A stretch of 44,471 nucleotides of DNA from Parietichytrium sp. I65-24A (Eukaryota; Sar; Bigyra; Thraustochytrida; Thraustochytriidae). The notes under the pieces are model-generated. The model had not been told where the DNA came from and did no database searches. It worked only from the letters and a program-made list of their open reading frames with translations. Made by a program: the position numbers and the translations under genes. Numbering within the stretch: position 1 is the first letter of the stretch; the number at the start of each line of letters is the position of its first letter. Below are positions 30,124 to 40,303 of the stretch, in pieces. Location of the stretch: positions 1,494 through 45,964 of the forward strand of contig BLSF01000126.1 in assembly GCA_012862575.1 (NCBI GenBank), read 5' to 3'.

Positions 30124-32817
30124 CTAAATAACAGGCAGATCTGCAAGGTGGGATTTCAGAAGAGCCAGATTTTGAATGGCATGCTTGTGGGCTGGAACAA
30201 GCCGCAGCGCTTGCTCAAAGTGATGTCGAGCGTCAAAGAATTTCTCGTCGTGAAATAGCAAGGTGCCCAAGTTGTTGTACGAGTCAGCATGGTCTGGTGC
30301 ACGGTACAGCTGGGACTCAATTTCTGCGTAATACTCGCTGCGCGCCAATGCGAGCTTGAAATCTTGTATGGCAGCCTCTTGATCATCGAGGTTGGCTCGA
30401 GCTATGCCACGATGGTTGAGCATTGACGCGGGAGCTGCCTCGGCAAAGAATGGCAAATCTTTGAACTTTTCCTCTTCAGAAGTGCATTGCACCACAAGGG
30501 GATCGTCCCCCAGATTAAGGTAGTAATGACAAAAGCCTGATCTTATTTTCATGGTCAGATACTTGTCGCCGTTCCTTGCCGCTGTCTGAATGGCCTGTAC
30601 GAAAAAGGATTCAGCGAATTTCGGCTGTCCTTTAATCGCGTGGCACTGGGCCAAGAGCCATTGAACGTTCGCATTTCGGGAGTCTAACTGCAGAGCTCTA
30701 GACAACGAGCCAACGGCATCGGTGTAGAGCTCAAGACCCATTTCGATTTCACCGAGTTTGTGCCAGCCAGTTTCAAAAAGAGGATCAGAGTTGACTGCGG
30801 CTTTCAGCGCCCACCTGGCTGCGTGAAAGTCTCTCACTTTTGTCCTCGCCCAATCAAATGCGTCCAAAGCATTTCTACGCGTGACAAGTGTTTCGTCAGA
30901 GCACCACCATGCAAGGGTAGGTTCGTATTTGGCCAGCATCTCGTGTATGAATCCACGAGCTTTCAGCTCCACGGCATTAAATCGCTTCTTAATACCCATC
31001 CGATGCGCTTGGCAAAGAGCAACAGAAGACTTTACCAGGAGCGTTAGCCGCAATGTTTCATTCTTGGCTTTCCCAATCATTGATAATGCTGTTCCAATAT
31101 GGGCGTCCGTAGGCAGCACGTTCTCGTCTAGCACGTTCTTGGCAAGGTACGAGCGTGCCTCAACTATATGATCCTTCAGCTCAGATTTTCCACCAAAGCA
31201 CTCTTCGAGAAGTGTGTGTCGGCCCCCAAGTTCCCGCCCGGGGCTCCATGTTACTGCCAGCTCTGCCCCACAAGCAAAGCAGCGGATTGCAGCCCCAGGG
31301 GATTTGTTCAGTCTTTGCACCATGCCTTTGAGCAAGCACATGTCGGAGGCTTCTGCCCAAGTCCAGAAAGAGGGGACTTTCTCAATATCAGGAAGCTGCT
31401 CTACAAAGTCTGCACTGGTGTGATTTGGCCCCACCTTTATTCGCTTGATCCAATGGCGCTTGATCAAAAGAGTGCGTAGGAAGGGATCAAACTCTGAGAC
31501 TTGTCCTTGCGAAGAGGCGCAAAGGCCGTAACACGCCAGGGCGATTATGAACACGAAAAGCAAGCTCCTCAACAGACTCTGAATGCCAAATGCCTTGTAC
31601 GCTTGCTTGGTCCCAAAAACGACACTTTCTAAATCACGGAAGAACCTCTCGTCTGATGCACGGTCGTAGGCATCCTTCACGCTCTGTCGGACGCCGGAAG
31701 CCGTAAGACAAAAGGCAAGCGCTGACTCCAGAAATGGGGCAAAGACAAAAATTACGAGACCATACAGCCTAACGCAATCCGGCATGCACTGAATCGTTGC
31801 ATAGAGCCGCATGTAGCGAAGTAGCCCTCTACGCGCGCCCATCGCCCGAGGAGTGCAAAGCACAAACACAGCTTCCGCAAAATGTAAGACCCCAAACCTT
31901 GCCTGCACGAGCACTACATACATGGCCCACAGACACTCCAGCGGTAGGTTCTTGAAAGTGGCCGCTAAAGTTCCCAGCAGAGCCGCCTGCGCCAGCTCGA
32001 TGTCGACTGCCGCAGCTGCCGCCCCTGACGCGACCAGAACAGCAGCCCATCGCATCCTCCTCTTCGAGTCCTCCTGGCGCATCTCGCGATTCTCCAGGTC
32101 CGTCAGCGCCGCCATTACGATTCCAAAGATCCCAGCTGCCATTGCGGTCCTCTCATCAGACACTGCCCACTGCGCGACACTGCGCCTTGCCCATGGCACG
32201 CACGACGCAACCAACATCGCCGCCCAAACCTGAGCCGATTGGCACCATCTCCCGGGGACATCCAACTCACCGCAATCCCCACAATCCCCACGATCCCCAC
32301 GATCCAAGTCATCTTTGCAGTCCTTGCCTTGATCGCCGACCCTGGCGAACACTCGAGCCGACATCTTGTTCATCCAACTTGGCACGCGGCCGCCATCATC
32401 ATCATCATCATCATCACCATCATGATCATGATGATCATCATCACGATCATGATCATGATCATGATGATCATCATCTCCGCACATCGCATTCCCTTTCTCG
32501 CATCCCATTTGCATTCCCATTATTCCCATCATTCCCATTATTCCCATTCGCATTCGCATTCGCTTTCCCACATTCATCCTTTGAAGAGACCATCCCATCA
32601 CCGCAATTGCGCACATCCCCGCATGCCATACTGCCGCCATTAGCCACTTTCCCGCGGCTGCTCGCGCCGCTCTGGGGTCCACCAGCTCATCGTACGCGTC
32701 CCAGTCCCCGCGTACGTCACCGCGTACGTCAGCATACGCGGCCACAGCGACCGCGGACGCCCAGCGCACGAGCATGGGAATGTGCGGCGCGAGGCCGGCG
32801 GTCCACGCTGCGCGCAT
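30124..32817 (-). CDS. Multi-pass membrane protein with C-terminal TPR repeats and His/Asp-rich loop
   Basis: The 897-residue frame starts at ATG 32817. The N-terminal half has several hydrophobic segments (for example WASAVAVAAYADV, KWLMAAVWHAGMCAIAVMGW, AAMLVASCVPWA, AAVLVASGAAAAAVDIELAQ, YGLVIFVFAPFLESALAFC, LFVFIIALACYGLCA at about 415-432). Between them residues about 113-142 are almost entirely Asp and His, encoded by a CAT/GAT microsatellite, a possible metal-binding loop. The C-terminal part from about residue 680 holds tetratricopeptide-like repeats (GWHKLGEIEMGLELYTDAV, ADSYNNLGTLLFHDEKFFDARHHFEQAL). TPRs mediate protein-protein contacts, so I infer a membrane-anchored scaffold. I do not recognise the family, and no catalytic motif is seen. 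The N-terminal 250 residues are repeat-rich and less certain. Confidence 0.75.
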   Translation of the reverse strand: MRAAWTAGLAPHIPMLVRWASAVAVAAYADVRGDVRGDWDAYDELVDPRAARAAAGKWLMAAVWHAGMCAIAVMGWSLQRMNVGKRMRMRMGIMGMMGIMGMQMGCEKGNAMCGDDDHHDHDHDRDDDHHDHDGDDDDDDDGGRVPSWMNKMSARVFARVGDQGKDCKDDLDRGDRGDCGDCGELDVPGRWCQSAQVWAAMLVASCVPWARRSVAQWAVSDERTAMAAGIFGIVMAALTDLENREMRQEDSKRRMRWAAVLVASGAAAAAVDIELAQAALLGTLAATFKNLPLECLWAMYVVLVQARFGVLHFAEAVFVLCTPRAMGARRGLLRYMRLYATIQCMPDCVRLYGLVIFVFAPFLESALAFCLTASGVRQSVKDAYDRASDERFFRDLESVVFGTKQAYKAFGIQSLLRSLLFVFIIALACYGLCASSQGQVSEFDPFLRTLLIKRHWIKRIKVGPNHTSADFVEQLPDIEKVPSFWTWAEASDMCLLKGMVQRLNKSPGAAIRCFACGAELAVTWSPGRELGGRHTLLEECFGGKSELKDHIVEARSYLAKNVLDENVLPTDAHIGTALSMIGKAKNETLRLTLLVKSSVALCQAHRMGIKKRFNAVELKARGFIHEMLAKYEPTLAWWCSDETLVTRRNALDAFDWARTKVRDFHAARWALKAAVNSDPLFETGWHKLGEIEMGLELYTDAVGSLSRALQLDSRNANVQWLLAQCHAIKGQPKFAESFFVQAIQTAARNGDKYLTMKIRSGFCHYYLNLGDDPLVVQCTSEEEKFKDLPFFAEAAPASMLNHRGIARANLDDQEAAIQDFKLALARSEYYAEIESQLYRAPDHADSYNNLGTLLFHDEKFFDARHHFEQALRLVPAHKHAIQNLALLKSHLADLPVI
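32392..32476. repeat. CAT/GAT trinucleotide microsatellite
   Basis: An imperfect (CAT)n/(GAT)n run on the plus strand encodes the Asp/His-rich loop of the TPR protein on the minus strand. It is phase-compatible, so length changes alter only the loop length. Confidence 0.85.
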
Positions 32818-33595
32818 GCCCGGGAATTCTACTTGTTTTTGCTGGTAATACTAGTGATGTTGGAAGCGGCGCGTACGCCAGGGTGTACGCGAGTGGCGTA
32901 CGGGTGTACGCGGGGACCGATAGGATGTTGTGGGTTTGTGGGGTTGGGTGGTGGTTTGGGAGAAGTGGGACGATGAACAGTTCGTGAACAAACGGTAAAG
33001 TATTTGTGTTTTGGTTGTCGTTGTTGTGAAATGTTGTGAACGTGTTCGTCCATTCACATGTCAAGTAATGAGAACATGGGAAGAGGGTTATGTCGAGTGA
33101 AATGTGCAGTATGTTTTGGTCAGGATTGATTGATTTGATTGACAGCCCATGGTATTGGTAAGGAAAGAAACTGAAAGAAAGTGAGATGCTGGTTTCGGAA
33201 CAGAGAGATTGGAGTTCGTTCGTTCGCAGTGCTAGTCCTCGGTGACAAAGCTTTTTGTTTTCGTGTATTTTACTAAAGTATGTATAATCTCAATCAGTAG
33301 TTCAAAGTCTCCGTAGATTGACAGCCCAGTTGATTGGAAGCCTCTGTTCGGTCCCTCGAGTTCTGCTTTTTCTTTAAAAGAAATAACCTGTGGAGGTGAA
33401 AGTTACTAGGGACGAAGGCTAAAATGGCCAGAGGCTCTGCCTGTGAGCGTGGAATTCATTTTCTGCTGCCAAGAGTTCTTGCGATTTATTTTGTGTTCTT
33501 GATCTTAACGAAGAAAGGGATGTCGTGGCGATGAGAGGACGTTTGCAAAGATGCGAACAAGTTGAAATCTGAAAAAAGTGGTACATGCGTTCATT
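32818..33595. other. Spacer between TPR gene and IFT46
   Basis: No gene is seen. Bases 32868-32920 contain a cluster of TACGCG/GTACGC motifs upstream of the TPR gene; similar motifs occur in its first exon. Confidence 0.6.
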
Positions 33596-35065
33596 TCATT
33601 CGTTGGAGAAGAAGTTTTCTTGGGGCATGGCACCAGAGTGCGCAGGGTCTCCTCCTACTCTCTGAAAGTGCTGGTTGTTTTTGAATTCCATGTAGAGGGT
33701 GAATAATACATGCAGAGGCTCCACCATGGAAGTAAAGACCGGAATGTCCAATATTGCGCAAATGACACGAGCATAGTCTTTCAAATCTAAGTCCATCTCC
33801 GCTCCAGGTAATCTGATTTCGCGCATCAAAGCCTCCACCTCTTCGGGCCAAACTTGCATGAGACTCTCAATGTCAGGCATTTCCCGAGTGTAGTTCACTG
33901 TGGGCATCGGTTTGGAGCGGTGCAGCTCTTTAATAGAATCCACCCAGCTCTGTACGGCTTTCTTGTCCTTATTGGCGTTCTCGATGGAGCGCACCACCAT
34001 CGGGTTCTTAACGCTTTTCTTGGAAATCGCGCGCAGTTGCAAGTCCAGCACAGTCGCGTCGGACTGGCTCGCTGCGGGTTCATCCAAAATCTTGAGTCCG
34101 AGGTTGTCAGGCTCCATCGATGGAGGCGGGATCTTCACAAAGGCGTCAATTTGCCCAACTGCCGGGATGTAGTCAGGAATAAAGCATTTCAATTTCGTGT
34201 CCAACTCCAGATCATGCGGCTTGTATCTGCCGATGTACTGGAACAACTCCTGCACCTCTGTGGAGACGTCCAAGCTCTGGTAGTCCGAAGCGTTGTACCC
34301 GCCAGGCAACGCCGCCGCGGCTCTCTTCGGCACGCCAGAGTCGGTAGAGCTTGCGTCTTCTTCTTCGTCCTCGTCCTCGTCTTCTTCGTCTTCCTGCTGT
34401 TGCTGTTGCTTTGCTGCTGCGATTCGACTGCTCTCGGCGGCTCTGCGAGCAGCGTCTTGCATGTATTCCGTCTGTGCTTCAAGTTTGACGCCTGCCATAG
34501 TATTCTTTTGTGGCGTGCCTTGGCTCTCCTCCAGCTCGTCGTCGTCATCTTCATCATCTTCATCATCCTCTGACTCGCTTTTCGCGGAAAACTTTTTATC
34601 TGCCCTCTTGCCCTCCGACGCCCCAAGAGTGCCAGGAATCTCCTCGGTCTCTGATAGGTTGCCTTTGCCCATGCCCGGAGAGAACGTTGTGCGGGGCGGT
34701 GAGTCCCCTCTGTCTTCAGTGTCCGAGTGGTCTCCCGCGGTATCGAGAGCGCGCATCTTTGGGCTTTGAGCCCCTCCATCGTTTGTATCTACAGACTCGT
34801 CCGAGAAGCTCTCCTCCAGATCGACCTTGGCATCGTAAGGCTGATTCTCCACTTCGCGCAGCTTGAGGCCGCCCGCTTCGTTGCCACCCTTCTTGCCACC
34901 TTTGCCAGCGTCAGACTCGGCGAACGAGGCCTCAAACTCGCTGTCATCGCTGTCGTCGTCCTCATCGTCGTCATCGTCATCGTCCATGTCCAACTTGGAC
35001 GCCTGGTCCTCGGATTCGTCTCCAGAAAAGTCGGAAAAGTCGTCCTTGTCCTTTCCTTCCGCCAT
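33596..35065 (-). CDS. IFT46: Intraflagellar transport protein 46
   Basis: This 489-residue protein is a subunit of the IFT-B complex, which carries cargo such as outer dynein arms along the flagellum. Residues 1-260 are disordered and highly acidic (FSDFSGDESEDQ, runs of Asp/Glu, a QQQQQEDEEDEDED tract at about 210-225). The conserved IFT46 domain starts at about residue 268: LFQYIGRYKPHDLELDTKLK, CFIPDYIPAVGQIDAFVKIP, then the C-terminal MQVWPEEVEALMREIRLP and YARVICAILDIPVF. The acidic N-terminus and conserved C-terminus match known IFT46 architecture. It implies a flagellated life stage. The start at 35065 is the first ATG of the frame. The kinase-like gene lies divergently upstream, 1.0 kb away. 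Confidence 0.95.
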   Translation of the reverse strand: MAEGKDKDDFSDFSGDESEDQASKLDMDDDDDDDEDDDSDDSEFEASFAESDAGKGGKKGGNEAGGLKLREVENQPYDAKVDLEESFSDESVDTNDGGAQSPKMRALDTAGDHSDTEDRGDSPPRTTFSPGMGKGNLSETEEIPGTLGASEGKRADKKFSAKSESEDDEDDEDDDDELEESQGTPQKNTMAGVKLEAQTEYMQDAARRAAESSRIAAAKQQQQQEDEEDEDEDEEEDASSTDSGVPKRAAAALPGGYNASDYQSLDVSTEVQELFQYIGRYKPHDLELDTKLKCFIPDYIPAVGQIDAFVKIPPPSMEPDNLGLKILDEPAASQSDATVLDLQLRAISKKSVKNPMVVRSIENANKDKKAVQSWVDSIKELHRSKPMPTVNYTREMPDIESLMQVWPEEVEALMREIRLPGAEMDLDLKDYARVICAILDIPVFTSMVEPLHVLFTLYMEFKNNQHFQRVGGDPAHSGAMPQENFFSNE

Positions 35066-35849
35066 CTTGCCGTCTCACACACAGTACTTGACTTGCTCGC
35101 CTTGATCGACCAGTCCAACGCCACGGCCAGAAACGGAACAACAACCTCGCTAGCACCGATCAAAGCTCGCGCCAGAAAGCGAACCAAAAGCAAGCGAACC
35201 AAAAGCGCTCCCACCCGGGTGTCTCCGTCGGCGTCTGTCTGTATATATAATATGTTTATATCTGTCTCCGCGCGCGTTTTGTGTGGGTCGTGGCCAAACC
35301 GAAGAGCTCTCTTTCACATGTATATTATCGACGATGATTCAGACACATATACGTGTATTCACATATATGTGCGCCACGGGTCACAGCGCAGAGCACGCGA
35401 ATGAGCGTGCAACGAACTTTTGACTCTTTCGCGGACAAGACCTTTCCTTCTCGCGTTGCTACACGCGCCAACGCGTTTCCTTGCTTCCTAACTTTCTTCT
35501 GTCCTACAACTTTTACAACTTCGTCATAATGATCGACTGACCAACTTTTTTTAACGCCAATACCGCCGATACCTACCCCTCGCTCACTCTTACGTACTTC
35601 CATATCCACTGCTACTCACTGGGTCTTAGCGCGCGGCTAGGAAGTGCAATTTTTTCGGTAATTGGTAGGAGTTAAGGGTAGATGGGGAGCGGAGGCTAGC
35701 GCTCCGCATAAGACTTGGCACGAGTGGCAGTTGAGGACCGTTAGACGAACAGAGAGCTGTTCCTCCTCCAATGTCCCTGGTCGTGTACGAAAGCTCACAC
35801 ACGTGGTCGTCTAGTACGAGAATCTTGGATTGAGTGAGGCAGATGGCGA

Positions 35850-35850
35850 N
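35850..35850. other. Single ambiguous base beside a misplaced 26-bp copy
   Basis: The N at 35850 follows 35824-35849, an exact copy of 36147-36172. This suggests a contig end that was joined without resolving the overlap. Confidence 0.75.
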
Positions 35851-35995
35851 GAACGTCGGGGATCTACTTATGGGTAAGAAATCGTGACTTACTTGTTAGT
35901 ACTACTTTCCAAATATTCCTTCTACCACTTCTACCACGTGCAGTGGCACACTCTGCCACAAACAACAGAAGCAACAGGCCGGAGCACTAGCAGAC

Positions 35996-36026
35996 ACCTA
36001 CCTACCTACCTACCTACCTACCTACC
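35996..36026. repeat. CTAC tetranucleotide repeat
   Basis: About seven copies of CTAC lie just upstream of the kinase-like gene start at 36078. Confidence 0.85.
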
Positions 36027-36077
36027 GAGACGCTCGCGCGTGCGCTCCCGAGCCTCATCAGTCAGGCAAGGAAAAAA

Positions 36078-37396
36078 ATGGAGCAGTTGCGGCAGGACTT
36101 GAAGCTCGACAACCCTGAGCAATCGCGCGACAGGGTGGTGCGTGCGCTTGGATTGAGTGAGGCAGATGGCGATGTACTCGAGGTGATCAAGGACAGTTTG
36201 GGCTTGCAGTCGACCAGCTTTACGTTGCGTGGACCGCGATGGGAGGTGCCGCTGTTTATCAAGGTGGCCCCCGAACACTCGTACAAGGAGCAATTGAAGG
36301 AGCAGCGGGAAAAGGTGCGCATCAAGGCGGAAGAGTGGGCCAGGACACTTGGAAAAGACGAGGATGCCATCAAGGAAGCCGGGCAGGATGCTCTTGCCGA
36401 GTATGACGAGAAATGCCCACCGTCACTGGCGATCATGGAGCCTACCGATCAACTGAAGCTCGAGCGTGCGTTTTTGCGCAAATGGTGGAAAGCTGCTGAT
36501 GATGGCACCTTGCTGCTACCGGAAGACACCAAGCTGGTCATTCCAAGGCTGTTTGAAGGTCCAAAGGTTTTCATTGACCCTGAGGCCGAGGAGAAACACC
36601 CGACGATGCTGGTCATGGAGGATCTCACGGTGCGTGGTTTTAAAGGTCAAAAATACACGGACAATATTGACGTTGACCAGAGTGAGGCGTTTGCGATCGC
36701 ACTTGCTGATTTTCACATTGCTCTTTGGAGCATTCGGGATCAGTTTATTGATGTAAGCAAATCGGATGATCGGGTAAAGGCACTCACACGTTCTATTTTT
36801 AGACAAATGTTGGAAACTACAAGAGAGAAATGGAAGTTGTATGACGTTCTGGAAAAGAAGATCCCCACTCTAGAGGCAAGCTTGGAAGCAATGGTCGAAT
36901 CGTTCACAGATGATCTTGATGGGGTAAAAATGCTCGGACACAGTGATCCCTGGGTACATAACGTTATGCTTCAGTACGATCAAGAAGACAAAGGTGTCAA
37001 AGCNATCAAGAAGACAAAGGTGTCAAAGGAGTTGCACTTGTGGATTTGGGTGCAGTCGGCTACATTGCTCCACTGCAGGATCTGTACGGGTTTCTTGGAA
37101 CATTATCCGATGGTGTTTGTCTTGCCAGAAAATACGAGCGGACGGTATTTTTCAAGTACATTGATCGACTTGACATTTATGATCATGGCATTGTCTCGCA
37201 ACTCAAAGATGGAGACTTTCAAAATCGAGCCATTTCACATGCTGTGAATCAGACACTGATGTTTTTTTCCAATCCGGAGATGTGGATGATTGCAGTTCCT
37301 CCTGCAAGGTCTTATGTGCGAGCATTCAACGTCTCAATGGAGATGTCTGGTCGTGTTTTTCCGTCTCTGATCCAACAAGCAACTTTGAAAAAGTAA
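36078..37396 (+). CDS. CHK/ecdysteroid-kinase-like small-molecule phosphotransferase, broken by an assembly join
   Basis: The protein resembles the EcKinase/DUF1679 branch of aminoglycoside/choline-kinase-like enzymes, which phosphorylate small hydroxylated molecules. Motifs are LVMEDLTVRGF (about 180-190), the Brenner motif GHSDPWVHN (H288, D290, N295) and LVDLGAVG as the metal-binding Asp region. The frame shifts at an N (37004). Bases 36979-37002 and 37005-37028 are an identical 24-bp direct repeat separated by CN. Leaving out 37003-37028 joins the two halves in frame (YDQEDKGVKGVALVDLGAVG) to give 430 residues ending at the TAA at 37396. I therefore read the break as an assembly artefact. 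The natural substrate is unknown. The start at 36078 follows an A-rich context (AAAAAAATGGAG). Confidence 0.8.
37004..37004. other. Single ambiguous base inside the kinase-like gene
   Basis: The N is flanked by a 24-bp exact direct repeat (36979-37002 and 37005-37028), as expected if two overlapping contigs were abutted. Confidence 0.85.
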
Positions 37397-37980
37397 AGAG
37401 TTGCTTTCGACACAAACTTTCTCCAAATTACAATTGCCGTCCCGGAGAGGTTAGTCAACAGAACGCCCGTGCTTCCTTGAACGAGCTGCGTCGCAGCCGT
37501 GTAAAGCTCCTTGTTCAACTCTGCCTGACTCATCGTGCCTGTTCGTCGCCTCTCGTTCGTGCTGCTTGCTGCTTGCTGTTCGTGCGCGTCCTCCCTGTAT
37601 TTCTCTTACTCCGTTGCTACCAAAAGGTGTGCACACCCAGAACGGAAAACATTATAGTTTATGGTGATAATATGTGTAGTACAGTACTGCGTTTCACAGC
37701 GTGTGCTGCCACGTCCTTGGATCAGTTTTAGGTAGAGAAAACAACAGGCATCAAACATCGTCCACAAATAGAACCAGCTAAGTTATTGACTACATGTATG
37801 AATCGATAGTCCCACTACACCATCTATTACAATGTTAGTGTAATTATAAGTTTTTTTAAAATACATTATCACCATCATTTTGCAGGTAATTATTCTCGTC
37901 CAATTTCAGGACATGCTAGGTAAATCTTGCCTTCGGTTGCTCTTTGGCGGTTATTTTGCTCTTTTGGCTATTGGTTGCTC
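37397..37980. other. Spacer downstream of the kinase-like gene
   Basis: A 149-codon frame at 37282-37731 overlaps the kinase gene and has no domain. From 37780 the sequence is AT-rich, then passes into the minisatellite. No gene is seen. Confidence 0.55.
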
Positions 37981-38003
37981 TTTGGCGGTTGGTTTGCTCT
38001 TTG

Positions 38004-38770
38004 GCTTTGGTTCGCTCTTTGGCTTTGGTTTGCTCTTTGGCTTTGGTTTGCTCTTTGGCTTTGGTTTGCTCTTTGGCTTTGGTTTGCTCTTTGGCTTTGG
38101 TTCGCTCTTTGGCTTTGGTTTGCTCTTTGGCTTTGGTTTGCTCTTTGGCTTTGGTTTGCTCTTTGGCTTTGGTTTGCTCTTTGGCTTTGGTTTGCTCTTT
38201 GGCTTTGGTTTGCTCTTTGGCTTTGGTTTGCTCTTTGGCTTTGGTTTGCTCTTTGGCTTTGGTTTGCTCTTTGGCTTTGGTTTGCTCTTTGGCTTTGGTT
38301 TGCTCTTTGGCTTTGGTTTGCTCTTTGGCTTTGGTTTGCTCTTTGGCTTTGGTTTGCTCTTTGGCTTTGGTTTGCTCTTTGGCTTTGGTTTGCTCTTTGG
38401 CTTTGGTTTGCTCTTTGGCTTTGGTTTGCTCTTTGGCTTTGGTTTGCTCTTTGGCTTTGGTTTGCTCTTTGGCTTTGGTTTGCTCTTTGGCTTTGGTTTG
38501 CTCTTTGGCTTTGGTTTGCTCTTTGGCTTTGGTTTGCTCTTTGGCTTTGGTTTGCTCTTTGGCTTTGGTTTGCTCTTTGGCTTTGGTTTGCTCTTTGGCT
38601 TTGGTTTGCTCTTTGGCTTTGGTTTGCTCTTTGGCTTTGGTTTGCTCTTTGGCTTTGGTTTGCTCTTTGGCTTTGGTTTGCTCTTTGGCTTTGGTTTGCT
38701 CTTTGGCTTTGGTTTGCTCTTTGGCTTTGTTTCGCTCTTTGGCGTGGGTTCGCTCTTTGGCGGTTTCTTA
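38004..38770. repeat. 18-bp minisatellite, about 40 copies
   Basis: The unit TTTGCTCTTTGGCTTTGG repeats about 40 times with almost no variation; edge units have TTCGCTC or GGCGGTT changes. Because 18 is a multiple of 3, several frames stay open, giving artificial ORFs such as (GFGLLF)n and (ALWLWF)n on plus or (RANQSQ)n on minus. The array begins with degenerate units from about 37940. It directly follows, on the minus strand, the end of the integrase remnant. Confidence 0.95.
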
Positions 38771-38905
38771 AGGTTCTTGTTGTTGGTTGTGCTTGGCCAA
38801 CTATGTTGCGCCAGCGAAGAGACTCAGTGGTCACGCCCCATTGGGGATGGTTGATTGCAAAGCATTCTTTACGGACTTGTGCCCTTTCTTCGGCGATCGT
38901 CGTCC

Positions 38906-40303
38906 TTAGTTTGCGATTTCTTTGAAGGTTTCGATTGCGGTGATGTTCCGCTCAATTCGTTGTGGCGGGTTTGGCATATGGCGCCAATCCCGGAAGCACC
39001 TCGTTGGGATGCGTCCGTCCTCAAGGTACGGTATTGTCCAGAATATTTTGTTGCGGGGAACGGTCTTGCTCAGGCTCCAACCGTCCTGTTTCGCTTGGGT
39101 CCATCGTTGCTCCCAGCTGTTTACAATGTCGCCGTCGGCAACGTATGGGGTAATTTTGATGGGGGCTTCGTCGTTTCCGGGCGTTAGGTCTACGCGCGCG
39201 AGGTACATGTGCTTCGGATTTTGCCTCCGGATCAGCGCGAAGCGGCCCTTCGAGGGTTTGATCATCTGACCTCTGGGCGTTACGAATTCTTGCTCCAATT
39301 GGCCAGGTGCGGGTTGATTACCGCTTGCGGTGTTGTCGATAGGTGCGGTTTGCTCAGTGGTGTTGTCGATTGTTGTGCTAAGGGCTTGATGCGGTTGTGT
39401 CGGCTGTGGCATTACTGGTGAACGTTTGTTTCGCGCCTTTGTTCCGCTGGGCGCCGCTGCTTGCGTGGGTTGTGCGACGGTTGTCTCCTGCTGTTGCGTA
39501 CCGCTCCTACCGCTCCTACCGCTCCTGGGCATCCACCCCTCTTTTTGGACAGGGAACTCGGTCTCGATGTCCTCTTCGTGCTGCCGGGCTCGCGCTGTCG
39601 ATGGTGGCGGGCCCGGTTCGTAAAACGGGTAGATGTGCTGCCAGGGCGCGGTCGTACTCTCCGGTGAGTCGATGCCATGTAGTAGGTAACCTTCGGCCAC
39701 GCGTTCCATTACGTAGAACGGGCCTTCTGCCGGTGCCGCGATTTTGGGTCGTATCTTGTCGGGCCGGATGACCAAGACCTTGTCGCCCGGCTGGTACGGC
39801 GCCGGTTCCTGGGAAGGGTGTGTTTCCGCGCGGAGCTCGTGCTCGGCGTCGGCGATCTCGAGGCGCAGGTTGTTCAGCTCTCGGACGCGGTCGCCGAGGT
39901 CGTCTGTCGCGTAACCAGGGGGGAGCGGCAGACGCTCTCCGTTGAACATCGTTGTCCGCGGTGGGAGGCCAAATAGTGCCTCGTAGGGTGACATTGCCAG
40001 GTCACCGCGTGGGATTGCATTCACATCGTATTGAATGTCGGCGATCCGCGCTGGCCATGGGCCTGCTCGCTGCAGAAGTAAGATACGGATGGCCCGCGTG
40101 ATGGTTTGATGGCTGCGTTCGTTCCGTGCATTGCCTTGTGGGTTGTACGCGGCTGTATACACTCTTTTCGTGTACTTGCGGCATAGAGCACGGGCGAGGC
40201 TGTTGCGGAACTCGGTAAACTCGGTGCCCCGGATGCCCCGGTCGGACAGTAGTATGCGGATTTGTTCGTATTGTTCGCGATCAAACTGAACCGAAGAGAA
40301 CAC
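38906..40303 (-). mobile_element. 5'-truncated Ty3/gypsy-type integrase and Pol C-terminus
   Basis: This minus-strand frame of 465 codons matches the C-terminal half of a retroelement integrase. Near the start it has LLSDRGIRGTEFTEFRNSL and YNPQGNARNERSHQTITRAI, containing the second Asp and the Glu of the DDE triad. AMSPYEALFGLPPRT and YQPGDKVLVIRPDKIRPKI follow (integrase C-terminal beta-barrel, GPFYVMERVAEGYLLHGI). The remaining 200 residues are Pro/Gln-rich tail. The His-His-Cys-Cys zinc domain, first catalytic Asp, reverse transcriptase and RNase H are missing, because homology stops near 40305. The element is dead. It may share ancestry with the gag region at 588-1616, but it has opposite orientation and lies 37 kb away. 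Confidence 0.85.

Larger units (their letters stand above)
35066..36077. other. Divergent spacer between IFT46 and kinase-like gene
   Basis: No gene is supported. It contains an AT-rich TATATATAATATG stretch (35240), a CTAC repeat (35996-36026) and an N at 35850. The 26 bases immediately before that N (35824-35849) are identical to coding bases 36147-36172 of the kinase-like gene. Confidence 0.6.

Noticed and set aside
32142-32987. 281-codon plus-strand His-rich ORF
   Set aside because: It is the antisense reading of the CAT/GAT microsatellite in the TPR gene.
33854-34573. 239-codon plus-strand ORF over IFT46
   Set aside because: It is antisense to a confidently identified gene and is low in complexity at its end (poly-Leu/Val from the acidic tract).
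38004-38770. CRISPR-like array
   Set aside because: The units are contiguous with no spacers, and the window is eukaryotic.
37880-38925. Long plus- and minus-strand ORFs of GFGLLF, ALWLWF or RANQSQ repeats
   Set aside because: They are open only because the 18-bp repeat period is a multiple of three; several frames stay open together, so they are treated as a minisatellite.
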